In this document: positions 56,180 through 64,000 of the stretch, piece by piece
Layout: each line of letters begins with the position of its first letter
How positions within the stretch are numbered: position 1 is the stretch's first letter
Assembly (NCBI RefSeq): GCF_014857925.1
Contig: NZ_JACYVZ010000005.1
Span: 1 to 64,000, forward strand
Origin: Cysteiniphilum marinum
Lineage (GTDB): Bacteria; Pseudomonadota; Gammaproteobacteria; Francisellales; Francisellaceae
Length of the DNA: 64,000 nt
Direction of reading: 5' to 3'
Program-made: the position numbers and the translations under genes
The notes under the pieces: model-generated
What the model was told of the DNA's origin: nothing
Seen by the model: the letters and a program-made list of their open reading frames with translations, nothing else
Database searches by the model: none

Positions 56180-58131
56180 TTACATTACAAAATATCTCAT
56201 TACAGCGTGGCTTAAAGACATTATTTAATGATGTGAGCTTCGCAATTTATGATAAGCAAAAAATCGGTCTTGTTGGTGCGAATGGTGCTGGCAAGACCTC
56301 ATTATTTATGCTCTTAGCTCAAGGCTTGCAGGCTGATCAAGGTGAACTTGAGATTGCTAAGGGCACGCGTATTGTGACGGTCAAACAAGAAGTCGATGAT
56401 TTAGAGGCTTCGGTTGTGCGCTATGTTATGCAAGGCAATGCCGAGTTACATCGATTAACGGTGGCAATGGAGCAAGCGCTCGCTGATGAGGCTTATGAAG
56501 AGCATGCGCGATTGCATGCTGATTTTGAAGCATTAGGTGGTTATCAACTGGAGTCACAAGCCGCGCAATTGTTAGATGGCTTAGGCTTTGAACCAAAGCA
56601 GTTGCATGAACCAGTGAAATCGCTCTCAGGTGGTTGGCGTATTCGCTTGAATTTAGCGCAAGCTTTATTACAACAAGCTGAAATATTGCTGCTAGATGAG
56701 CCCACAAACCATTTAGATTTAGATGCGGTAATGTGGCTTGAGCGTTATTTACAAAATTACCAAGGTGCGATTGTCCTTATCTCACACGATCGAATATTTC
56801 TCGATAATGTCGTTGAGCGAGTGTTGTATATTGAAAATAAAGGCATTGATAGTTACACAGGTAACTATTCATCTTTTGAAAAGCAATATCATGAAAAACG
56901 CTTGTTGCAACAAAAAGCACATGTTAAACAACAGCAGAAAATTGCCCATTTGGAAAGTTTTGTTAATCGCTTTAAAGCCAAAGCATCCAAAGCAAAGCAA
57001 GCGCAATCGCGCGTTAAAATGCTTGAGAAAATGCAGCGTATTGAAGCGGTACATGATAAGCAAAGCTTTAGTTTTAGTTTTGCTGAGAATGTCAAAATGC
57101 CCACAGGTAGTTTGTTAACACTTGAAAACGGCGTGTTAGGCTATGGCGATAAGGTTATTTTAAGTGATCTTAATACCATGATTTTGCCAGAGATGCGTAT
57201 TGGGCTTTTGGGTAAAAATGGCGCCGGTAAATCAACCTTTGTTAAAGGCTTAGTCGGCGATTTAGCATTATTACAAGGGCAGAGCAAAAAACACCCAGAT
57301 CTCAAGATCGGCTACTTTGCGCAGCATTCGTTAGATGCGCTTGATTTTACAGCCTCTGCTTTAACACACATGAAGCGTTTGGATGCGAAAATTACCGATG
57401 AGCAGGCACGCAAATTTTTAGGTCGATTTAACTTTAGTAATGACATGGCTTTATCGGCAGTCGGTGGTTTCTCAGGTGGTGAGAAGGCGCGCTTGGCACT
57501 TGCATTAATCGTTTATCAGAAGCCTAACTTTCTACTTCTAGATGAACCAACAAACCATTTAGATATTGAAGTGCGCGAAGCCTTGGCATTCGCATTACAA
57601 TCTTTTGATGGTGCTTTAGTGTTAATATCGCATGATCGTTATTTGCTAGAAAGCACGGTTGATGAGTATTGGTTAGTTGATCAAGGGCAGGTGTCTACTT
57701 TTGATGGTGACTTAACAGATTATTATCAATATGTGCTTGAGCAAAAGAAAAAAGATAAGCAAAAAGTGATTTCCAATGCTGTAGATAATAAAGACCCAAA
57801 AATAGCAGGGATATCAGAGAGGCAAGAAACAAAAGAGATGCAAGAAGCGCAAAAAACGCCAAAAAATAAAAAAGAATCCCGCCAACAACGCGCGCAATTA
57901 CAGGCAAAACTAAAGCCACTTATCGACAAAATTAAAAAAGTTGAAAAGGAAATGGCTAAGCTGCAAGCGCAAAAAGAAGCGTTGGATCTCAAGCTTCAGG
58001 ATGAAGCGATTTATCAGGATAAGGCGCAACTCAATGAGTTACTCAAAGCACATCAGCATGTGCAAGTTGAGCTTGAAGAAAAAGAGCTTGTTTGGCTTGA
58101 GTTAAATGAGCAATTAGAACTTTCAAGTTAG
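56176..58131 (+). CDS. ABC-F family ATPase (YheS/Uup-like)
   Basis: 651 residues. TTG 56176 overlaps the carB stop (TTGA) and gives the family-like start MITLQNISLQRG; an upstream start at 56149 is less likely. Two ATP-binding domains carry Walker A LVGANGAGKTSLF and LLGKNGAGKSTFV, signatures LSGGWRIRLNLAQAL and FSGGEKARLALALI, and Walker B LLLDEPTNHLDLD and LLLDEPTNHLDIE. There is a linker between them, and a Lys/Gln-rich coiled-coil tail (residues about 530-650). No membrane domains. Such proteins act on ribosomes; the tail and start resemble YheS more than EttA. Confidence 0.9.
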   Translation: MITLQNISLQRGLKTLFNDVSFAIYDKQKIGLVGANGAGKTSLFMLLAQGLQADQGELEIAKGTRIVTVKQEVDDLEASVVRYVMQGNAELHRLTVAMEQALADEAYEEHARLHADFEALGGYQLESQAAQLLDGLGFEPKQLHEPVKSLSGGWRIRLNLAQALLQQAEILLLDEPTNHLDLDAVMWLERYLQNYQGAIVLISHDRIFLDNVVERVLYIENKGIDSYTGNYSSFEKQYHEKRLLQQKAHVKQQQKIAHLESFVNRFKAKASKAKQAQSRVKMLEKMQRIEAVHDKQSFSFSFAENVKMPTGSLLTLENGVLGYGDKVILSDLNTMILPEMRIGLLGKNGAGKSTFVKGLVGDLALLQGQSKKHPDLKIGYFAQHSLDALDFTASALTHMKRLDAKITDEQARKFLGRFNFSNDMALSAVGGFSGGEKARLALALIVYQKPNFLLLDEPTNHLDIEVREALAFALQSFDGALVLISHDRYLLESTVDEYWLVDQGQVSTFDGDLTDYYQYVLEQKKKDKQKVISNAVDNKDPKIAGISERQETKEMQEAQKTPKNKKESRQQRAQLQAKLKPLIDKIKKVEKEMAKLQAQKEALDLKLQDEAIYQDKAQLNELLKAHQHVQVELEEKELVWLELNEQLELSS

Positions 58132-58199
58132 ATAATGCTAGGCCTTAGAAAGACCTGCACAATTAACAAATTCGTAATTACTCAGTGGATTTGATTTTG

Positions 58200-58295
58200 A
58201 TAATTTTGCTACCTATTTATCAGTTATCTAACTTGTTAAAATCTTCACAAGCTGCTTTGTAAGCCAGCATTAAGAAATGATTTACGATGGGTATA
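58200..58295. repeat. Foldback element, copy F (degenerate, one clear end)
   Basis: AAATGATTTACGATGGGTATA at 58275-58295 is the reversed left end of the family in the CATC form. The left side (58200-58255) is only loosely similar to the interior of copy C (AACTTGTTAAAATCTTCAC against AACTTGTCAAAACCTCCAC). It lies between the ABC-F gene and lolC. Confidence 0.6.
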
Positions 58296-58352
58296 TGTCA
58301 TCAAGCGCAACTATGTTATGATGCCGATGCGTTTAATTTGACGGATAACTAG

Positions 58353-59603
58353 ATGTATCGACCATTACCATTGTTTATTGGTTTGCGTTATTTGCGCGCG
58401 AAAAAGAAAAATCAGTTTATTTCGATTATTTCAGCGATTTCATTTATTGGAATTGCGTTGGGTGTTGCTGTTTTGATCACAGTAATGTCAGTGATGAATG
58501 GCTTTGATGAACAAATCAAAGATCGTATTTTGATGATGGTGCCACCAGTTAAGGTCTACCAAGCAGGTGGTAAGCTATATAACTGGGAGAGTTTAGCGCA
58601 AACACTTAAGCAAAAAGATAGTCGTATTTCAGGTGCGGCTCCTATTATTGAAGGTCAAGGGATGTTATCTGCTAATGCCACCAATGCCTTTGCGGCAATT
58701 CAAGGAATTGATCCAAAGTATGAAGGATCAGTAGTACCAATTGCTGAGCATATGCAACAAGGGCGTTTGTCATCATTGCAATCGGGTAAATTTAATATCA
58801 TTCTGGGTAAGTATTTAGCAGACTCTCTAGGCGTCAAAGTTGGCGATAAAATTACCCTTATTGTGCCACAAGCAAATCTAACACCTGCTGGCATGATTCC
58901 GCGCTTAAAGCAGTTTAAAGTCTCAGGCATTTTTAGTGTGAGTTATCAATATGATAGTTATTATGCATTGGTTAATATCAATGATGCCGCTAAACTATTC
59001 CAAATGGGTAACTCAGTTAGCGCTTTGCAGCTTGGGGTCAAAGATATTTATCAAGCACCGTTCTTAAAGGAGACGTTAAACACGAAAATATTGCCAGATT
59101 TCTATATGGCGCGCGATTGGACGGATGAGAATAAGAGCTTCTTTCAAGCATTGCAGATGGAAAAAACGATGATGTTCTTTATCTTGATGCTGATTATTGC
59201 CGTGGCAATTTTTAATTTATTATCCTCGCTGGTGATGGTTGTTACTGATAAACGTTCAGATATTGCAATTATGCGTACCTTAGGCATGTCATCGCGGCAA
59301 ATTATTATGACCTTTATTATTCAAGGATTAGCAATTGGTGTGATTGGTACGATTATTGGTATTATTTTAGGTGTCGTATTATCGGTTAATGCGACAGAAA
59401 TTGTTAATTGGATTCAGGTGGTATTCCATGTGCAGTTCTTAAGTCCAAGTGTGTATCAAATTGATTTTATTCCATCAAAGCTTGTTATGAGCGACTTAGT
59501 GCATGTAGCCATTGCGTCACTTATTTTAAGCTTCTTAGCGACACTTTATCCAGCGTGGAGTGCTTCAAGAGTTCAACCGGCGGAGGCGTTGCGTTATGAG
59601 TGA
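58353..59603 (+). CDS. lolC: Lipoprotein-releasing ABC transporter permease (LolC/LolE family)
   Basis: 416 residues with the LolC/E layout: one N-terminal helix (FISIISAISFIGIALGVAVLITVMSVMNGFDEQIKDRIL), a large periplasmic domain of about 220 residues and three C-terminal helices ([83 protein letters not shown]). The ending is typical of this MacB/FtsX-like group. Only one permease gene lies here; it may act as LolF-type homodimer. It overlaps lolD by 8 bp. Confidence 0.92.
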   Translation: MYRPLPLFIGLRYLRAKKKNQFISIISAISFIGIALGVAVLITVMSVMNGFDEQIKDRILMMVPPVKVYQAGGKLYNWESLAQTLKQKDSRISGAAPIIEGQGMLSANATNAFAAIQGIDPKYEGSVVPIAEHMQQGRLSSLQSGKFNIILGKYLADSLGVKVGDKITLIVPQANLTPAGMIPRLKQFKVSGIFSVSYQYDSYYALVNINDAAKLFQMGNSVSALQLGVKDIYQAPFLKETLNTKILPDFYMARDWTDENKSFFQALQMEKTMMFFILMLIIAVAIFNLLSSLVMVVTDKRSDIAIMRTLGMSSRQIIMTFIIQGLAIGVIGTIIGIILGVVLSVNATEIVNWIQVVFHVQFLSPSVYQIDFIPSKLVMSDLVHVAIASLILSFLATLYPAWSASRVQPAEALRYE

Positions 59604-60288
59604 TTTACAATTGGATCAATATGCTATTTTTTGTGAAGGTGTTGATAAAGTTTATAAAGAAGGTAAGCTTGAAACTGGTGTTTTGCATGGCATTGATTTG
59701 CGTGTCGAGTATGGACAAAAGGTCGCAATTTTAGGGCAATCTGGCTCTGGCAAAACCACACTGTTGAATATGCTCGCGGGTCTCGATTCACCAAGCAAGG
59801 GCCAAGTTTATCTTGCGGGAAAGCGCATGGATGCATTGTCACCCAATAAACGTGCTTTGCTAAGAAACAGGCATTTAGGTTTCATTTATCAATTTCATCA
59901 TTTATTGCCTGAGTTTAGTGCGCAAGATAATGTGATGTTGCCATTGATGATGCGTAAAGATATCGCTAAAGCGAAAGCACAAAAAGATGCTGTGCAAATG
60001 CTTGAAGCGGTGGGACTCGCACATCGCATTAAACACAAGCCTGGTACATTATCAGGAGGTGAACGCCAACGTGTTGCTATCGCGCGTGCTTTAGTGACTA
60101 AGCCTAGTTGTATTTTGGCAGATGAACCAACTGGCAACCTTGATGCTGAGAATTCTGAGAAAGTATTGCAATTAATGCATCAATTGAGTAATGAATTTAA
60201 AACTGCATTTGTTGTTGTAACACATGACGAGCGCTTCGCTCGCGAAATGGATAAGGTATATCGACTTACGGATGGGCGTATAGAATAG
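59596..60288 (+). CDS. lolD: Lipoprotein-releasing system ATP-binding protein LolD
   Basis: 230 residues from ATG 59596, overlapping the lolC stop (ATGAGTGA). An upstream frame to 59560 lies inside lolC. Walker [17 protein letters not shown], the LolD-type [29 protein letters not shown], signature [16 protein letters not shown], Walker [16 protein letters not shown] and the H-loop [10 protein letters not shown]. It powers lipoprotein detachment from the inner membrane for LolA. Converges on folA. Confidence 0.95.
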   Translation: MSDLQLDQYAIFCEGVDKVYKEGKLETGVLHGIDLRVEYGQKVAILGQSGSGKTTLLNMLAGLDSPSKGQVYLAGKRMDALSPNKRALLRNRHLGFIYQFHHLLPEFSAQDNVMLPLMMRKDIAKAKAQKDAVQMLEAVGLAHRIKHKPGTLSGGERQRVAIARALVTKPSCILADEPTGNLDAENSEKVLQLMHQLSNEFKTAFVVVTHDERFAREMDKVYRLTDGRIE

Positions 60289-60312
60289 CTTACTTGAATA
60301 TTAGTACTTAAT

Positions 60313-60801
60313 TCAAAGTCTTTCCCATACTTCAAAATCAAAATCACATTCATTGTTCTGATCTTTATGATAACTGCGTTGCCCGATGCGTCTAAATGTT
60401 TCTTCTTGCCATTGCGGGAAAAAAGCATCAGCCTCTTTTAATGCATGGACTTTGGTAATGTATAAGCGATCGACAAAGGGTAAGAACACACTATAGATCT
60501 CAGCGCCACCGATGATAAATATCTCATAATGTGGTTTGTCTTTGGCTAGATTAAGAATATGCTCAACATCGTGAATGATGGCACACTTGTCTTGTATGTA
60601 ATCTTTTTGACGTGTCAGGATGATATTCTTGCGATTAGGTAGCGCGCGTCCAATCGAGTCAAAGGTCTTGCGACCCATGACGATATAATTGTTTTCAGTT
60701 AGTTTTTTAAAGTTTTTCAAATCATCAGATAGTTTCCAAGGTAAGCTATTTTTAATGCCAATGCCTTGTTTTTGATCATATGCAACGATAATTGATAACA
60801 T
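60313..60801 (-). CDS. folA: Dihydrofolate reductase
   Basis: 162 residues, the family length. It reduces dihydrofolate with NADPH. Landmarks: IIVAYDQKQGIGIKNSLPWKLSDDLKNFKKLT (N-terminal strand, Met20-type loop, catalytic Asp region), VMGRKTFDSIGRALPNRKNIILTR, and IFIGGAEIYSVFLPFVDRLYITKVH. It starts at ATG 60801. Alone between lolD and the tRNA cluster. Confidence 0.95.
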   Translation of the reverse strand: MLSIIVAYDQKQGIGIKNSLPWKLSDDLKNFKKLTENNYIVMGRKTFDSIGRALPNRKNIILTRQKDYIQDKCAIIHDVEHILNLAKDKPHYEIFIIGGAEIYSVFLPFVDRLYITKVHALKEADAFFPQWQEETFRRIGQRSYHKDQNNECDFDFEVWERL

Positions 60802-60962
60802 AATGGATTTCCCTTTTTAGTCATTAAAATCAATGGAAGGCATTGTAGCGCAAAATTCAGCAAGATTGGGCATGAAATTGTATTTAATGCAAACAACTAA
60901 AACCTTTATTTGTCTAGTTTGTAGCCTTTTTGGCGGGTGCAATAAATTATTCAAAAAAGTGC

Positions 60963-60993
60963 TTGACCGAGTTGGGTAAATCCGCTTTAATAT
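60963..60993 (+). promoter_or_regulatory. Promoter of the tRNA cluster
   Basis: TTGACC (60963-60968) is a strong -35. TTTAAT (60986-60991) stands 17 bp later, with TAATAT overlapping it. The region after the -10 is GC-rich (GCGGC), the kind of discriminator expected of stringently controlled stable-RNA promoters. It begins just ahead of tRNA-Phe. Confidence 0.7.
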
Positions 60994-61001
60994 GCGGCAT
61001 T

Positions 61002-61077
<76 letters not shown>

Positions 61078-61089
61078 TAATAGAATATT

Positions 61090-61166
<77 letters not shown>

Positions 61167-61196
61167 TTTTTTACCGTCAATGGCGGAAGAGAAAAT

Positions 61197-61273
61197 GCGC
61201 CCGTAGCTCATCTGGATAGAGCATCGGCCTTCTAAGCCGAGGGTAGCAGGTTCGAATCCTGCCGGGCGTACCA
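61197..61273 (+). tRNA. tRNA-Arg (TCT)
   Basis: A 77-nt cloverleaf: acceptor GCGCCCG/CGGGCGT (closing G-T pair), anticodon stem CGGCC-side loop CTTCTAA giving TCT, T-arm GCAGGTTCGAATCCTGC, encoded CCA. Confidence 0.95.
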
Positions 61274-61281
61274 TTAAAAAG

Positions 61282-61443
61282 AATTTATGGTGGGCGTAGC
61301 TCAGTTGGGTGAGATCGTTAAGAAACTGTGAAACAGTTTTAGATCGAACGGGCGGAGCACGGACAGCGCAGCACCGGTTTTCTTAGTGAGGCACGAGCCG
61401 AACTTAGAAAAAGCAGCTCTAGCAACTTAGGCTGCAATATTAC
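61282..61443 (+). repeat. 162-bp insertion-like unit starting with the 5' end of tRNA-His
   Basis: A 27-bp stretch ending in GTAGCTCAGTTGG (61282-61308) exactly repeats 61444-61470, which is the flank and first 19 bases or so of the real tRNA-His. What follows (61309-61443) is not tRNA. It has a perfect hairpin AAACTGT-GAA-ACAGTTT (61323-61339) and a GC-rich stretch (GGGCGGAGCACGGACAGCGC). It is flanked by the 27-bp direct repeat, as after an insertion or an unequal duplication. Confidence 0.7.
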
Positions 61444-61450
61444 AATTTAT

Positions 61451-61527
61451 GGTGGGCGTAGCTCAGTTGGTAGAGCCCCGGATTGTGATTCCGGTTGTCG
61501 TGGGTTCAAGTCCCATCGTTCACCCCA
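61451..61527 (+). tRNA. tRNA-His (GTG)
   Basis: Acceptor GTGGGCG (61452-61458) pairs with CGTTCAC, with the extra G-1 at 61451 opposite discriminator C, as tRNA-His needs. Anticodon loop ATTGTGATT region gives GTG. T-arm GTGGGTTCAAGTCCCAT. Encoded CCA at 61525-61527. A 5' copy lies 162 bp upstream. Confidence 0.95.
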
Positions 61528-61533
61528 GTCTTT

Positions 61534-61616
61534 GCGGACGTGGCGAAATTGGTAGACGCACTGGATTTAGGTTCCAGCGGGCAACCGTGGGAGTTCGAGT
61601 CTCCCCGTCCGCACCA
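61534..61616 (+). tRNA. tRNA-Leu (TAG)
   Basis: An 83-nt class II tRNA: acceptor GCGGACG/CGTCCGC, anticodon stem CTGGA/TTCCAG region with loop giving TAG, a short variable arm (CGGGCAACCGTGGGA) and encoded CCA. Its 3' end lies 198 bp before a tyrosine integrase, so it is the likely attachment site of the element downstream. Confidence 0.95.
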
Positions 61617-61738
61617 AGCAATCATATTATAACGCCTCAAATCATCTCATTATAATCTTTAATCCCTTGTTTTATAAGGCTTCACGTGTTCATAACGTTT
61701 TATAGCATCTCATAAGGACTTGCATTTAAATGTATAGT

Positions 61739-61802
61739 AAAGTGTATAGTGGAAAAGGCAATAAGGCATTTTTGTGCTAAACTTCATTTCACTATACACT
61801 TT
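61739..61802 (+). promoter_or_regulatory. Inverted repeats before the integrase
   Basis: AAAGTGTATAGTG (61739-61751) and CACTATACACTTT (61790-61802) form a perfect 13-bp inverted repeat. A related ATACACTATG reaches the integrase ATG and TGTATAGTAA lies at 61731. These may be arm-type integrase sites or an autoregulatory operator. Confidence 0.65.
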
Positions 61803-61814
61803 GGAATATACACT

Positions 61815-63074
61815 ATGAAGCTGACAGATACTAAAATAAAGGCTTTGAAGGCAATGGATAAGCTATATCGTGTTAATGATGGTAATGGGTTATATATATC
61901 AATTAAAGCAAATAATAGTAAAGCATGGGAGTTTCGCTATACACTAAATGGTAAGGCGAATTGGCTTGGCTTTGGTTTATATCCCAATGTTTCATTAAAG
62001 CAAGCACGAGGGCTAGCACAGGAATATAGAGCTTTAATTGCAAATGGAGTTGACCCAAAAACTTATAAAGACAAACAGAAAGCAGAAAATGATAAGACGC
62101 TTGAGCATATTGCTGCCTATTGGTTAGATGTCAAAAAGAATGAATTTTCTGCTAGTCATTACAAACAAACCGTTAGTAGGCTAAATCGCTTCATTTTGCC
62201 AACTTTTGGGAAAAGGAGTATTGATAAGATAGAGGCTCCAGAAGTTGTTAGGTTTTTAAAAAGTTTTGAAGTCGAAGGGCATTTTGAACAGCGAAATAAA
62301 GTTAAAGGTCACTTGAATCAAATCTTTGCTTATGGTGTGGCTAGTGGTATATGTTCCCATAATCCAGTAGCGGGCATCAGCCCTGTTTTAAAAGTAGCAA
62401 AAGGCAAAAACTATGCAGCAGTAACAAAGCCAGAGGATATAGGTCAGCTTCTGCGTGATATTGATAATTACCATGGTTTTTATACTACAGTTATGACATT
62501 AAAGCTTGCCCCTTATGTGATGTTGCGCCCTGGTGAATTAGCGGCACTTGAGTGGGAGGAAATACACGAAGATGAGCGACAAATACATATTAAGCCAGAG
62601 CGTATGAAAATGCGCAAAGCACATATGGTGCCATTGTCAAAGCAAGCATGGGCTATTATTGAGCAAATGAAATTATATTCTAGTAATGGAAAATACGTTT
62701 TCCCCAGCGCAAAAAAGCCTAATAATCCTGTGAATATAAACTCGTTAAGATTAGCATTGCGAGCAATGGGTTATAAACATTCATCAGATAGCGCAGAACC
62801 AATGCAAGAAGGAGATAAGCCAAAGCATGACACGCATGGTTTTAGGCATATGGCAAGTACACGACTTTATGAAATGGCAAGCATATATGGTTTTCATGGT
62901 GATATGATAGAGCTGCAGCTAGCGCATGCCGAATCCAATAAAGTAAAAGCGGCTTATAACCATGCGCAATATATCAAAGAGCGTACTAGAATGATGCAAA
63001 TATGGGCAGATTACCTAGATAACCTAAGAGATGGTAAGAATGTCGTTAATATGTCTGATTTTAAAACGGGGTAG
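61815..63074 (+). CDS. Tyrosine-type integrase (P4/DUF4102 family)
   Basis: 419 residues from ATG 61815 (MKLTDTKIKALKAMDK). The upstream frame reads through the promoter repeats. The N-terminal DUF4102 arm-binding domain (residues 1-85, YRVNDGNGLYISIKANNSKAWEFRYTLNGKANWLGFGLYP) is followed by the SAM-like core-binding domain (about 95-190) and the catalytic domain with Arg in VMLRPGELAALEWEEI, H-x-x-R in DTHGFRHMASTRL, His in LQLAHAES and Tyr in AAYNHAQY. It inserts and excises an element, most likely at the neighbouring tRNA-Leu. All catalytic residues are present. Confidence 0.95.
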   Translation: MKLTDTKIKALKAMDKLYRVNDGNGLYISIKANNSKAWEFRYTLNGKANWLGFGLYPNVSLKQARGLAQEYRALIANGVDPKTYKDKQKAENDKTLEHIAAYWLDVKKNEFSASHYKQTVSRLNRFILPTFGKRSIDKIEAPEVVRFLKSFEVEGHFEQRNKVKGHLNQIFAYGVASGICSHNPVAGISPVLKVAKGKNYAAVTKPEDIGQLLRDIDNYHGFYTTVMTLKLAPYVMLRPGELAALEWEEIHEDERQIHIKPERMKMRKAHMVPLSKQAWAIIEQMKLYSSNGKYVFPSAKKPNNPVNINSLRLALRAMGYKHSSDSAEPMQEGDKPKHDTHGFRHMASTRLYEMASIYGFHGDMIELQLAHAESNKVKAAYNHAQYIKERTRMMQIWADYLDNLRDGKNVVNMSDFKTG

Positions 63075-63342
63075 TTGATATTTTAGTATCAAATGGATTT
63101 ACTCAATCACCCCTATCCTCAAATTGAGGAAGTTAAAACAAGAGCTGCAATACCCAAGCCCCCAATGGGGGTGGTGTTTTGAGCATATGTATTACATATC
63201 TTTAAGTGCTGACTTACTACCCTAGGCAGCAATTTTATTTTAAACTATCACAACATCTTAAACAGTGTCTAGGCTCGCTACCGAATAGCTGATTATCCAC
63301 CAGTGTGGCACTGTTTTACCTAGTGGATGCTTGGGAAAGCAA

Positions 63343-64000
63343 ATGGAGTTTAAAAAAGAATTTTTACCGCCCCCATTGGAGTTAACTTATCATGAACTAA
63401 TTGAAAGGTGGGGGCTGCCAGACAATAACTCGACAGTCAAATATATTGCTGATTTAATTAATAATCACAATCTAAAGGGCTTGGTGAAAAGCCCCCGCGG
63501 GCTAAAAAAATATCAGCCAATTAGATTAGATTTGAGTAACAGTTTAATTGATGCTCAGATATGTGGTATTAGCAACCTTAGGCGAGATATAAAAATCGGG
63601 CTGCGTTCAATTCAAGCATTATTATTTGCTAGGTCAGAGTGCATAGAATATATAGAGGAAAGCGGCGTTACCGTGACAGATGACGAATTTTTGCATACTT
63701 GGCTTATGAGAAAGCTACATGAGTGTATCAATGATGTTCAAGTTATGATTGATGAAGGGAGTGTAGGCTCTGTTTTTTTAGATGCTCAAACATCTAAAGA
63801 GATATATTCAGCTCTAATAAATTATGTTGGCTATGAGGAATTACCTAATAGCCCAATACAGGTGCAAAATTTGTTGTATTCTGAGCATGAGGGGCGATTG
63901 CGCTTGCGTATTGGCAATATGGTGAATGATTCTTATATTATTACCACATATAAAGTCGAGCAAAAAAGCCTTTATTCAATGAATATTGAGGCGCCTATAT
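63343..64000 (+). CDS. Hypothetical island protein (3' partial)
   Basis: An ORF from ATG 63343 (GGGA about 8 bases upstream) stays open for 219 codons to the end of the window. It begins MEFKKEFLPPPLELTYHELIERWGL, which looks like a short DNA-binding or regulatory start, and continues with IRLDLSNSLIDAQICGIS and acidic helical stretches (IEYIEESGVTVTDDEF, LHECINDVQVMIDEG). I recognise no family. It is the first cargo gene after the integrase, 268 bp away, and is likely part of a mobile element. The 63075-63342 gap holds a TTGATA-N6-TATCAA palindrome at its start and a CCCCCAATGGGGG hairpin near 63155, nothing else. Confidence 0.65.
   Translation, partial: MEFKKEFLPPPLELTYHELIERWGLPDNNSTVKYIADLINNHNLKGLVKSPRGLKKYQPIRLDLSNSLIDAQICGISNLRRDIKIGLRSIQALLFARSECIEYIEESGVTVTDDEFLHTWLMRKLHECINDVQVMIDEGSVGSVFLDAQTSKEIYSALINYVGYEELPNSPIQVQNLLYSEHEGRLRLRIGNMVNDSYIITTYKVEQKSLYSMNIEAPI

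Noticed and set aside
61309-61443. A second complete tRNA upstream of tRNA-His
   Set aside because: Only the first 19 or so tRNA bases are present; no anticodon arm, T-arm or CCA follows.
61449-61655. Rightward ORF MVGVAQLVEPRIVIPVVVGSSPIV...
   Set aside because: It is a sense translation through tRNA-His and tRNA-Leu, the same kind of artefact.

Overview
The window is a stretch of AT-rich chromosome from a gammaproteobacterium. Most of it is conserved housekeeping DNA: a smg-dprA block, fkpB-ispH, a yceD-rpmF-plsX-fabH block, cyoABCDE, clpS/clpA, hemF, coq7, fad genes, carB, lolCD, folA and a tRNA cluster. Three traits point to the Francisella/Fastidiosibacteraceae side of the Thiotrichales: the base composition, an LbtU-like (siderophore porin family) protein, and a beta-oxidation protein that fuses an acyl-CoA-binding domain to the dehydrogenase and hydratase, an arrangement I recall from Francisella. 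The taxonomic placement is inference.

Layout. 1-5.3 kb: the end of an unrecognised gene, a hypothetical protein, malic enzyme, smg, dprA and a LysM-less relative of the usual dprA neighbour. 5.3-9.8 kb: fkpB, ispH, pssA, tcdA, ftsY. 9.8-13.1 kb: the fatty acid/phospholipid start-up operon yceD-rpmF-plsX-fabH plus a GFA-family gene. 13.1-18.5 kb: bcp, a WbuC-like cupin, a DUF4442 protein, an outer-membrane barrel, a DUF2975/XRE pair and pyrG. 18.6-22.4 kb: a disturbed region with an LbtU-like porin lacking a signal peptide, the C-terminal stub of an RND pump and two secreted proteins I do not recognise. 22.8-30.8 kb: a chaperone-usher fimbrial cluster (pilin, usher, pilin, chaperone, two-domain adhesin) followed by two LysR regulators. 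30.9-35.8 kb: cyoABCDE. 35.8-40.5 kb: clpA, clpS, hemF and a hydrolase. 41-43.3 kb: a stand-alone thioester reductase and a third LysR. 43.6-52.8 kb: coq7, fadD, fadE, the ACBP-HCDH-ECH fusion and thiolase, which together form a nearly complete fatty-acid degradation route. 53-60.8 kb: a carB of the eukaryotic CAD/Bacteroidetes type, an ABC-F protein, lolC, lolD and folA. 61-61.6 kb: tRNA Phe, Pro, Arg, His and Leu. 61.8-64 kb: a tyrosine integrase next to tRNA-Leu, opening a probable genomic island cut off by the window end.

Between the genes sit at least two dispersed repeat families. One is a foldback element of about 166 bp (six sites) whose ends co-vary between the GCTC and CATC forms, which suggests that the folded structure matters or that copies spread as intact palindromes. 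The other is a double-hairpin element of 70-97 bp with compensatory changes in one stem. A palindrome, GAAAC-N4-GTTTC, occurs upstream of both the fimbrial cluster and the second LysR gene, so that regulator is a candidate controller of the fimbriae.
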